From an uncultured Carnobacterium sp. (GTDB lineage Bacteria; Bacillota; Bacilli; Lactobacillales; Aerococcaceae): 15,535 nt of DNA. Numbering within the stretch: the first letter of the stretch is position 1; each line of letters opens with the position of its first letter. The notes below the pieces were generated by a model. That model was not told the DNA's origin and did no database searches. It saw only the letters and a list, made by a program, of their open reading frames with translations. Of this stretch, positions 1 through 5,646 are shown piece after piece. Made by a program: the position numbers and the translations under genes. Where the stretch lies: NCBI GenBank assembly GCA_937976325.1, contig CALJSD010000090.1, positions 1 to 15,535 of the forward strand. Reading direction: 5' to 3'.

Positions 1-1
1 A

Positions 2-166
2 GTGAATGCCTTCGTTTATAACGAACAGTTCGCTAAAAAAGTCGAAGAGGAATTCGTCAATGACTTGAAAAACTGTACCATCGCAAATGAAAAATACTTC
101 GAAAAACAAGACCGCTGGAAGAAATTTAAACAGAAATTCGCAAGATTGTTTGCTCCGATATTATAG
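2..166 (+). CDS. cls: Cardiolipin synthase-like protein, C-terminal end (partial)
   Basis: Only the last 54 codons are present, read in the frame that starts at base 2 and ends at TAG 164-166. The peptide begins VNAFVYNEQFAKKVEEEF and ends RLFAPIL. This resembles the C-terminus of bacterial phospholipase-D-type cardiolipin synthases, where a residue run after the second HKD motif (N-D-x-x-x-A-x-x-L/V-x-x-x-F-x-x-D-L) precedes a basic segment ending R-L-F-x-P-L/I-L. Such enzymes condense two phosphatidylglycerol molecules into cardiolipin at the membrane. Both HKD motifs lie outside the window, so the assignment rests on the tail alone. A strong terminator follows 15 bases after the stop, so the gene ends its own transcript here and faces the minus-strand gene at 347-691. 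Confidence 0.62.
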   Translation: MNAFVYNEQFAKKVEEEFVNDLKNCTIANEKYFEKQDRWKKFKQKFARLFAPIL

Positions 167-181
167 TTATTAACCAGACAA

Positions 182-217
182 AAAATGCACTCACAATAAC
201 GTTTGTGAGTGCATTTT
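182..217. terminator. Bidirectional rho-independent terminator after cls
   Basis: A perfect 15-bp stem is formed by 182-196 and 203-217 with a six-base loop. It starts with an A-tract (181-185) and ends with TTTT (214-217), so it can act in both directions. It lies 15 bases downstream of the cls stop and is also in line to stop read-through from the minus-strand gene. Confidence 0.88.
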
Positions 218-239
218 ATATATTGTCTTAATCGAAAAA

Positions 240-269
240 GTCCAAATATGGACATGTCCATATTTGGAC
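240..269. repeat. Perfect 30-bp palindrome, element 1 (possible minus-strand terminator or operator)
   Basis: Bases 240-269 equal their own reverse complement. Each half is itself near-palindromic, giving two cores CCAAATATGG and CCATATTTGG, each flanked by GT...AC. On the minus strand the hairpin (13-bp stem, CATG loop) is followed by five Ts, and on the plus strand by ATTTT, so it could terminate either transcript. Its sister element lies at 306-339. The dyad symmetry is directly visible; function is inferred. Confidence 0.75.
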
Positions 270-305
270 ATTTTAGCCTTGGCTCAATTTGATAGTTAAA
301 AAAAC

Positions 306-339
306 ATTACCAAATATGGTAATTACCATATATGGTAAT
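306..339 (-). terminator. 34-bp near-perfect palindrome, element 2; likely terminator of the minus-strand gene
   Basis: Arms 306-320 and 325-339 pair over 15 positions with one A-A mismatch (313/332) around an AATT loop. The element begins 8 bases beyond the minus-strand gene's stop codon. On the minus strand it is followed by seven Ts (complement of 298-304) after a two-base gap, as expected for a rho-independent terminator, although the stem is unusually A+T-rich. The cores CCAAATATGG and CCATATATGG match those of element 1 (240-269) in order and spacing. Confidence 0.65.
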
Positions 340-346
340 TGCAGGT

Positions 347-691
347 TTAATTTAATTCCATGCAAGCAACGATTTGATCCACATTCAAGATGTGAGTGAT
401 GTTTGATCCTTGTTCTAGGAACACAAAGTGATTATTCATTTGGATAGGACTCTTAATCATACCGTTCTTTGTGAATGTCACTAAATTCCCGGCGTTATCG
501 TATTTCTCGAAGTGGAGTACGATTGGTTTCTTGAAGTAGAAGCTGTGGTGAATTTGTTCAACCACGTCGATAAGTGGCATTACAGTTGGTTTAAAGAACA
601 CATCTCTTTCTTCATATTCTTCTTGAGAGACTTGTAGTTTATTAATGAATGGTTTGATAAATGATGTAAATGTTGATTTGCGTTGTTCCAT
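347..691 (-). CDS. Small hypothetical protein, possibly YolD-like, with LexA-type operators
   Basis: The gene encodes 114 residues. It starts at ATG 691-689 with GGAGG (complement of 700-704) eight bases upstream, and ends at TAA 349-347. There is no signal peptide or membrane segment, so the protein is predicted to be cytosolic. The second half (KPIVLHFEKYDNAGN to the C-terminus) has alternating hydrophobic strands, a G-x-I turn (NGMIKSPIQ) and a final I-x-x-V-D-Q-I-V strand. That loosely recalls YolD-like proteins, which in Firmicutes often sit next to Y-family DNA polymerases and respond to DNA damage. I do not recognise a diagnostic motif, so the family call is tentative. What supports a damage-response role more directly is the promoter: two LexA-box-like sites overlap its -10 to +1 region. 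It stands alone, divergent from the ntp operon and convergent with cls, with no polymerase gene next to it. Confidence 0.6.
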   Translation of the reverse strand: MEQRKSTFTSFIKPFINKLQVSQEEYEERDVFFKPTVMPLIDVVEQIHHSFYFKKPIVLHFEKYDNAGNLVTFTKNGMIKSPIQMNNHFVFLEQGSNITHILNVDQIVACMELN

Positions 692-703
692 TTTCGATAC
701 CTC

Positions 704-717
704 CGAACGTTTGTTTG
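704..717. promoter_or_regulatory. LexA (SOS) box-like operator, proximal
   Basis: The site reads CGAACGTTTGTTTG, one mismatch from the Gram-positive LexA/DinR consensus CGAAC-N4-GTTCG. It lies between the -10 hexamer and the ribosome-binding site of the minus-strand gene, at about the expected transcription start, where bound LexA would block initiation. Confidence 0.68.
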
Positions 718-724
718 CATATTT

Positions 725-753
725 ATTATACGAACAAATGTTCTAAAATGCAA
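725..753 (-). promoter_or_regulatory. Promoter of the minus-strand small gene
   Basis: Read on the minus strand, TTGCAT (748-753; partial -35) is separated by 17 bp from a consensus -10 TATAAT (725-730). A/T-tracts upstream of the -35 (754-780) could act as an UP element. The predicted start is near 718. A LexA-like box fills the spacer and a second overlaps the start. Confidence 0.72.
731..744. promoter_or_regulatory. LexA (SOS) box-like operator, distal
   Basis: The site reads CGAACAAATGTTCT, one mismatch (last base) from CGAAC-N4-GTTCG. It sits in the spacer between the -35 and -10 hexamers of the minus-strand promoter. Its start is 27 bp from the start of the proximal box. Two one-mismatch sites placed exactly on one promoter make chance unlikely. 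Confidence 0.75.
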
Positions 754-839
754 TAGAAAAGAAAAAGTTTTTCAAAAAAAGATGTGTTTCTTCCTATTTA
801 TAAAGTTTGAGTTTGCCCGAGATTATGGGAAATTATCGT

Positions 840-868
840 TTGAATGAAAGCAAAATAAAGTTTATAAT
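840..868 (+). promoter_or_regulatory. Promoter of the ntp (V-ATPase) operon
   Basis: TTGAAT (840-845) and a consensus TATAAT (863-868) are separated by 17 bp. The predicted start is near 875, which leaves a leader of about 47 bases before the ntpF start at 922. No other good sigma-A promoter is visible within the operon, so all nine genes probably share this one. Confidence 0.78.
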
Positions 869-889
869 AGTTAAGAAAAGCATTTTACT

Positions 890-905
890 ATTCGTGAAAG
901 CGAAT
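890..905 (+). other. Small GAAA-tetraloop hairpin in the ntp leader
   Basis: ATTCGT (890-895) pairs with GCGAAT (900-905), with one G-U closing pair, around the loop GAAA (896-899), a GNRA-type tetraloop. It ends five bases before the ntpF GGAGG (911-915). It might stabilise the transcript or influence access to the first ribosome-binding site; the role is inferred only from position. Confidence 0.4.
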
Positions 906-921
906 GGATTGGAGGTGTCAC

Positions 922-1248
922 ATGAGTCAAGAGATTCTAAATTCTGTTTTGGCCATTGAGTCTGAAGCAAAAGCGTTGAAGGAAAAGTTCGAGGAACAAT
1001 TATCCCAAACGAATGCTGCGACAGATCAACGAGTGAACGAAGCTAAATCGAATATGGAACATTCCTTAGAAGTCTACAAAGCTGAGTTGAAAGAGAAAAA
1101 TCAACAAAAGAAAGCAGAGTTCGAAGCGAAAGTGAAAGAAGACGAATTAGCGGAAATTGCTGCGCTGAAAGAACGTTTCAATCATCTGAAACAGGATTTA
1201 GTTCAGGATACTGTGAAGGAGGTGTTGAAGAGATATGGCAATAGCTAA
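922..1248 (+). CDS. ntpF: V-type ATPase peripheral-stalk subunit NtpF (subunit G/H type)
   Basis: The product is 108 residues, almost entirely charged heptad-like coiled coil rich in E, K, A and Q, with no membrane segment. This fits the small subunit that pairs with NtpE to form the peripheral stalks holding the A3B3 head against the membrane motor. The start is taken as ATG 922 because GGAGG (911-915) sits six bases before it. An in-frame ATG at 904 lies upstream of that site and would add six unlikely residues (MDWRCH). It is the first gene of the operon, as ntpF is in Enterococcus hirae, and its end overlaps ntpI by 14 bases, suggesting coupled translation. Sequence conservation in this subunit is low, so identification rests on coiled-coil character plus position. 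Confidence 0.85.
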   Translation: MSQEILNSVLAIESEAKALKEKFEEQLSQTNAATDQRVNEAKSNMEHSLEVYKAELKEKNQQKKAEFEAKVKEDELAEIAALKERFNHLKQDLVQDTVKEVLKRYGNS

Positions 1249-3199
1249 AATGAATAAGGTGATGTTGATTGCCCCAACGGACAAACAAAATGACCTATTG
1301 GATGCTATTCAAGAATTACAATCTTTAGAAGTAACCTCGCTAGAACAGGCGAAAGAACTATTTGCCGAAAATTCCATCGCTTTACAAGAAGCCGATGCAG
1401 ATGGGATTAACGCTCTTCAACAGAAATTCGAAGGGATTCATGCGGCTATTACTTTTGTCGAAAAAAATCAAAAGCAACCGTCATTAATTCAAAAGTTAAA
1501 AACGCCAAGAGAGCAATTTGCACTTTCTGAATTACAAAAAGAAGTACAAAAATGGGACACTGATGCATTAGTGGAATATGTTGAAAGTATTCGTAATACG
1601 CTTCGTAAAAAGGATGACGAATTAAAAGAGCTTCGTGAAAAAGAGGCTTTGCTTCGTAAGTGGAGCGCCCTTGATTTCTATCCGAAAGATATCTTTAAAC
1701 ATCCATATACGAAAACGAAAATGGGGACGATTCCTCAAGCAACGGATAATGCGTACTTGGACGGATTAAAAGAGAGCGAATTGATTTCTGTTCACGAAGT
1801 GTATCACACACGTGAAGAAATCGGAGTAATGGTGACATATCCACGAAAAGCACAACAAGCTGCCAAAGAAGAGTTAGCGAAAGCACACTTCAGTATTGTA
1901 TGGTACGCGTTTGAAGAAGCTCCTTCTGTTGAGTTGGAGAAAAATCTTAAAGCGCAACAAGCAGTTGTGGATGCTAAGAAGAAAGTGTTAGATGACTTAC
2001 AAGAAGAAAAAGACCTTCTTCGCAAGTTACAGCTTTCTGCGGAAGTGACCTATAACGAATTACAAAAAGAACAAGCCAAAAATGAATTGGTGAATGGTCA
2101 ACATGTATTCGTGCTTCAAGGATGGTTAACTACAAAAGCAGTCGATGACGTTGAAGTTCAACTCAAAGAAAAGTTAGGAGAAGGCGAATATGTCTTCTTA
2201 CCACTAGAGATTGCTGAAGAAGAATACGAAGAAGTGCCAACTGTTTTAGAAAACAATGCCTTCTTACAACCATTCGAAAATCTAACAGAAATGTATGGAT
2301 TACCAAAATACGGAGAATTAGACCCAACGCCTTATACAGCACCATTCTATCTCGTCTTCTTCGGGATGATGGCAGCGGACTTAGGATACGGAGCGCTTCT
2401 CTGGTTGGGAACATTCATCATGTTGAAGTTCTTCCATTTTGATAAAGGAATGAACCGCAACTTGAAGTTCTTCCATTTACTAAGCTACCCAGTAATGATC
2501 TGGGGGATTATTTTTGGATCAGCATTCGGTGCGGATTTACCATTCCAGCCACTATCACTTTCAAAAGACCTTATTACGATTATGATCTTATCGATTATCT
2601 TCGGGGTTATTCAAATTATGGTCGGCTTATCACTTGGGGCTTACTCAAATCTAAAGAAAAAAGCATATGTCGATGCCTATACGAGTCATCTAGGATGGTT
2701 AGCAATTATTACGGGAATCATTCTTTATGTCTTAGGCTCAATGGTACTCAATATTTCTTGGATTGCGACAATCGGTTCATCGATTGCGATTATTGCAGCC
2801 GTTGCGATTGTAGTCGTAACTGTCCTATCGAGCGAAAACAAGTGGGGCGGTTTAGCGAGCGGTCTATATAACTTGTACGGAATTAGTGGATACGTAGCAG
2901 ACGTCGTGAGTTACACGCGTTTAATGGCGCTAGCTGTATCAGGAGGAAGTATCGCGAGTGCGTTCAATATGTTGGTAGGATTCCTTCCACCAATTGCACG
3001 TTTCACAGCAGGTATCTTCTTAATCGTAGCCTTACAAGGGTTGAATATTTTCCTTTCATTCCTTGGAGCTTACGTTCATGGCTTACGTCTACAGTTCGTT
3101 GAATTCTTTGGTAAATTCTACGACGGCGGCGGGCACGCATTAAAACCGTTCAAAACATATGAAAAATACGTTGATATTAAACAACAGAAATCAGAATAA
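1235..3199 (+). CDS. ntpI: V-type ATPase membrane stator subunit I (a-subunit)
   Basis: This 654-residue protein is the static half of the ion channel and anchors the peripheral stalks. Residues 1 to about 350 form a soluble, coiled-coil-rich arm starting MAIAKMNKVMLIAP, a typical subunit I opening. Residues from about 365 to 640 hold the membrane helices, beginning near TPYTAPFYLVFFGMMAADLG. Two arginines in membrane helices, R562 (in SYTRLMALAVSGG) and R618 (in HGLRLQFVEFF), correspond to the conserved arginines that face the ion-binding glutamates of the K ring. The start ATG 1235 lies within ntpF, 12 bases after AAGGAGG (1216-1222). The long spacing is unusual, but the N-terminus matches the family better than the next ATG (1250). 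Length is normal, with no frame damage. Confidence 0.96.
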   Translation: MAIAKMNKVMLIAPTDKQNDLLDAIQELQSLEVTSLEQAKELFAENSIALQEADADGINALQQKFEGIHAAITFVEKNQKQPSLIQKLKTPREQFALSELQKEVQKWDTDALVEYVESIRNTLRKKDDELKELREKEALLRKWSALDFYPKDIFKHPYTKTKMGTIPQATDNAYLDGLKESELISVHEVYHTREEIGVMVTYPRKAQQAAKEELAKAHFSIVWYAFEEAPSVELEKNLKAQQAVVDAKKKVLDDLQEEKDLLRKLQLSAEVTYNELQKEQAKNELVNGQHVFVLQGWLTTKAVDDVEVQLKEKLGEGEYVFLPLEIAEEEYEEVPTVLENNAFLQPFENLTEMYGLPKYGELDPTPYTAPFYLVFFGMMAADLGYGALLWLGTFIMLKFFHFDKGMNRNLKFFHLLSYPVMIWGIIFGSAFGADLPFQPLSLSKDLITIMILSIIFGVIQIMVGLSLGAYSNLKKKAYVDAYTSHLGWLAIITGIILYVLGSMVLNISWIATIGSSIAIIAAVAIVVVTVLSSENKWGGLASGLYNLYGISGYVADVVSYTRLMALAVSGGSIASAFNMLVGFLPPIARFTAGIFLIVALQGLNIFLSFLGAYVHGLRLQFVEFFGKFYDGGGHALKPFKTYEKYVDIKQQKSE

Positions 3200-3216
3200 A
3201 TGGAGGAAATATAATT

Positions 3217-3699
3217 ATGACAAACTGGTTAACATTTTTCGCTGAAAATGGTGGAGGGCAAATCTTTGCTGCTCTAGGGATGGCAATTGCCATTATCTTC
3301 TCAGGGATTGGATCATCAAAAGGGGTAGGGATTGCCGGTGAAGCAGCAGCTGCCTTAATTAAAGAACAACCTGAAAAATTCGTTCAAGCATTAATCTTAC
3401 AACTATTACCTGGTACACAAGGGATCTACGGATTCATCGTTGCCTTCTTCATCATGATTAACATGTCAGCTTCAATGACTTTAGCAGCTGGTTTATACTT
3501 ATTCATGGCAGCTTTACCAATCGCATTCACTGGTTTATTCTCAGGGATTGCCCAAGGTAAAGTAGCAGCAGCAGGTGTACAAATCTTAGCGAAAAAACCT
3601 GAAGAATCTACTAAAGGGATTATCTTTGCCGCAATGGTTGAAACTTACGCAATCTTAGGATTACTTGCTTCTATCTTAATTATCATTAACAAAGGTTAA
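3217..3699 (+). CDS. ntpK: V-type Na+-ATPase rotor ring proteolipid, subunit K
   Basis: This is a 160-residue, double-length c-type proteolipid with four membrane helices forming two hairpins. It builds the rotating membrane ring that carries ions. The segments SGIGSSKGVG, ALILQLLPGTQGIYGF and PIAFTGLFSGIAQGKVAAAG are near-identical to E. hirae NtpK as I recall it. With a +3 offset, every residue that coordinates Na+ in the E. hirae ring is present: L64, T67, Q68, Q113 and E142 (E. hirae L61, T64, Q65, Q110, E139). As in that protein, only the second hairpin carries the ion-binding carboxylate. Start ATG 3217 follows GGAGG at 3202-3206. It lies 17 bases after ntpI and 14 before ntpE. Confidence 0.97.
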   Translation: MTNWLTFFAENGGGQIFAALGMAIAIIFSGIGSSKGVGIAGEAAAALIKEQPEKFVQALILQLLPGTQGIYGFIVAFFIMINMSASMTLAAGLYLFMAALPIAFTGLFSGIAQGKVAAAGVQILAKKPEESTKGIIFAAMVETYAILGLLASILIIINKG

Positions 3700-3713
3700 G
3701 AGGAGGGGTATTC

Positions 3714-4298
3714 TTGAAAGATTTAGAGCAACTAAAACAACTTATTCTAGCGGATTTAGAAAAAGAATCAAAGCAGCGAATTGAGGTTGCTACTAAAGAA
3801 CAAGAAGAACGCATCAATCAAATGAATGCACAATATTCGCAACAAGAAATGGCGAAGAAAACTGCATTAAAACAAGAAGCAAAATCACAATACGAAAAAG
3901 AGCAACAGACTATTTTGAACGCAAGTAAAAAAGAAGTCTTGCGCGTCAAACGTGAACTTCTTGAAAGTGTATTTGAGGACGTTCTACAAGTAATGTCTAC
4001 CTGGAGCGGGGAAACATTACGTCTCTTTATCGAGTCAGCTATTCGCAATTTACCAAAACAACAACAAACAACACTAACTTTTGGAGAGGAAACTGTTTCT
4101 CGTTTGAGTGATGAAGAAAAACATGCGTTAACTTCGCAATTTGCCTTTGTCCACATCGACGAAGCAACACTTCCAAAGAAAGCGGGATTTGTGTTGAAAC
4201 AAGAAGGTATCGAATATAACTATTTATTCGAATCATTAATTGAAGATTTAAAAGAAGAATATTCACCTATCTTAGCTAGAAAAGCATTCATTGGGTAA
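3714..4298 (+). CDS. ntpE: V-type ATPase peripheral-stalk subunit E
   Basis: The protein has 194 residues. Residues 1 to about 85 form a long charged coiled coil (KDLEQLKQLILADLEKESKQ onward). The rest is a mixed alpha/beta domain that caps the outer side of the A3B3 head, as in the E/NtpE family. Together with NtpF it forms the stator stalks. The start is TTG 3714, supported by AGGAGGGG at 3701-3708 with ideal spacing; no ATG lies near enough to compete. It is placed between ntpK and ntpC, exactly as in the E. hirae operon. The sequence looks intact and ends 11 bases before ntpC. Confidence 0.92.
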   Translation: MKDLEQLKQLILADLEKESKQRIEVATKEQEERINQMNAQYSQQEMAKKTALKQEAKSQYEKEQQTILNASKKEVLRVKRELLESVFEDVLQVMSTWSGETLRLFIESAIRNLPKQQQTTLTFGEETVSRLSDEEKHALTSQFAFVHIDEATLPKKAGFVLKQEGIEYNYLFESLIEDLKEEYSPILARKAFIG

Positions 4299-4309
4299 GG
4301 AGGGATGGA

Positions 4310-5311
4310 ATGAATGATTTAGCCTATTCAGGAGTGAATACGACCGTTCGTATTCTTGAACAGCAATTGCTATCCAAGGAACAATTGAATGGGATTCTCG
4401 TATCTAAATCCTTACAACAAGCATTAGAAGCCTTGCAAAAGACAAGTTATGAGGTAGATGTACAAGAAGTTCTCGAATCAAGACAGTTCGACCCAGTCCT
4501 AGATGCCCATTTGAAGCGCAACTATGATGAGGTGTTAGAACTCATTCCGGATGCATCACTCCTTGATGTATTCTCGATTCGTTACACTTACCATAATTTA
4601 AAAGTTCTTCTTAAATCGAAGTTCTCTGGAAAAGACTTAAAACATTTATGTGTACCGTTAGGACGTTATTCTCTCGATACATTAAATCAATTAGTCGAAA
4701 CTCAAGATTCACTTGATGTACCAGATATCATGATTGAAGGGGTTCGTGAAGCGTATGCCGATTTTGAAAACTTTGGTCGCCTAGAAGCAGCCGATGTATT
4801 TATGGATCGCTACTATTTCAAACATCTTCGACTCATCGACCGTACAATGAATCAAGAGGTCATCCATCAAATCGTGAACATTATGATTGATATGGAAAAC
4901 ATCACAACGTTAATTCGTGCCACAAAGCAAAAACAATCACGCTCATTCTTAATTGGGGTATTGTCTAGCGAAGGTACTGTAGATAAGACGTTATTAATCG
5001 ACGAAGTGCTTGAAAAGGGCACAGAGGCTCTTGTTGACCTTTATCGTCATGTTCCATACTATGACAAGTTTGTTGCGATTTTAGAACATGAAGAACATCC
5101 AGTCTTTGCATTGGAATTATTAAAAGAAGAATTGATTCATCAGATTCTAGAAGAAGCGACTTTTGAACCATTTGGACCATTGCCAAGTCTTGCGTATATT
5201 CATGCGCTTGAGATGGAAGTCAAAAACCTCCGTCTATTACTTGTGGGTGTGGACAATGAGTTTACAGAAGAACAATTAAGAGAAAGGATGCGACCAGTTT
5301 ATGTCTCATAA
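4310..5311 (+). CDS. ntpC: V-type ATPase central-axis subunit C (d-type)
   Basis: A 333-residue, predominantly helical protein of the AC39/subunit d family. It is a soluble socket that sits on the K ring and receives the D-G shaft, so that rotation of the shaft turns the ring. Recognisable features are the N-terminal NTTVRILEQQLLS-like helix, repeated helical bundles of about 110 residues, and the ending ALEMEVKNLRLLLVGVDNEF, a conserved C-terminal signature (E-x-x-N-L-R) of this family. ATG 4310 is chosen with GGAGGG at 4299-4304 five bases upstream. The stop overlaps the ntpG start by 11 bases, an arrangement that favours translational coupling of two shaft components. Confidence 0.93.
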   Translation: MNDLAYSGVNTTVRILEQQLLSKEQLNGILVSKSLQQALEALQKTSYEVDVQEVLESRQFDPVLDAHLKRNYDEVLELIPDASLLDVFSIRYTYHNLKVLLKSKFSGKDLKHLCVPLGRYSLDTLNQLVETQDSLDVPDIMIEGVREAYADFENFGRLEAADVFMDRYYFKHLRLIDRTMNQEVIHQIVNIMIDMENITTLIRATKQKQSRSFLIGVLSSEGTVDKTLLIDEVLEKGTEALVDLYRHVPYYDKFVAILEHEEHPVFALELLKEELIHQILEEATFEPFGPLPSLAYIHALEMEVKNLRLLLVGVDNEFTEEQLRERMRPVYVS

Positions 5312-5612
5312 AATTGCCGTAGTTGGCGACAAAGATTCCATCCTTCCTTTTAAAATTTTAGGATTTAACGTGTTCCCTTGCCACGAAGCGCAAACGGCAC
5401 GCAAGATGATTGATGAACTTGCTGAAGATGAAGTCGGCATCATTTATGTAACGGAAGCTATTGCTAGTCAAATTCCGGAAACGATTCGTCGTTATGATGC
5501 GGAAATTTCACCAGCCATCATCCTCATTCCGAACCATAAAGGGTCTTTAGGAATTGGAAAATCAAGAATTCAAGAAAATGTAGAAAAAGCGGTTGGACAA
5601 AATATCTTATAA
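5301..5612 (+). CDS. ntpG: V-type ATPase shaft subunit G (F-type in archaeal nomenclature)
   Basis: A 103-residue protein with a small Rossmann-like alternating strand-helix fold. It begins with strand KIAVVGDKDSILPFKILGF, continues with EVGIIYVTEAIA, and has a third strand PAIILIPNHKG followed by SLGIGKSRIQENVEKAVG. This is the F/NtpG family, which binds subunit D to complete the central shaft and stimulates ATP turnover. Start ATG 5301 lies within the end of ntpC. The upstream AAAGGA (5283-5287 region) is weaker than other sites in this operon and about 12 bases away, so translation may depend on ribosomes finishing ntpC. A gap of 34 bases separates it from ntpA. Confidence 0.93.
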   Translation: MSHKIAVVGDKDSILPFKILGFNVFPCHEAQTARKMIDELAEDEVGIIYVTEAIASQIPETIRRYDAEISPAIILIPNHKGSLGIGKSRIQENVEKAVGQNIL

Positions 5613-5646
5613 CCAACCAATACACGAAACTAAGGGAGGTACCTCA

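Noticed and set aside
16..261. Minus-strand reading frame of 81 codons over the cls end and first terminator
   Set aside because: It is antisense to the conserved cls tail and runs through the terminator hairpin; no ribosome-binding site or family resemblance.
240..339. CC(A/T)6GG boxes as MADS/SRF-type CArG sites
   Set aside because: These are eukaryotic binding sites; in a bacterium the resemblance comes from A+T-rich palindromes.
761..780. GAAAAAG/TTTTTC inverted repeat followed by an A-run
   Set aside because: The loop would be about one base and the A-run is on the wrong side for a plus-strand terminator; better read as A-tracts upstream of the minus-strand promoter.
842..857. Possible cre site (TGAATGAAAGCAAAAT) at the ntp promoter
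   Set aside because: The required central CG is missing.
904..921. Upstream ATG start for ntpF
   Set aside because: It lies before the GGAGG at 911-915, which is correctly spaced only for ATG 922.
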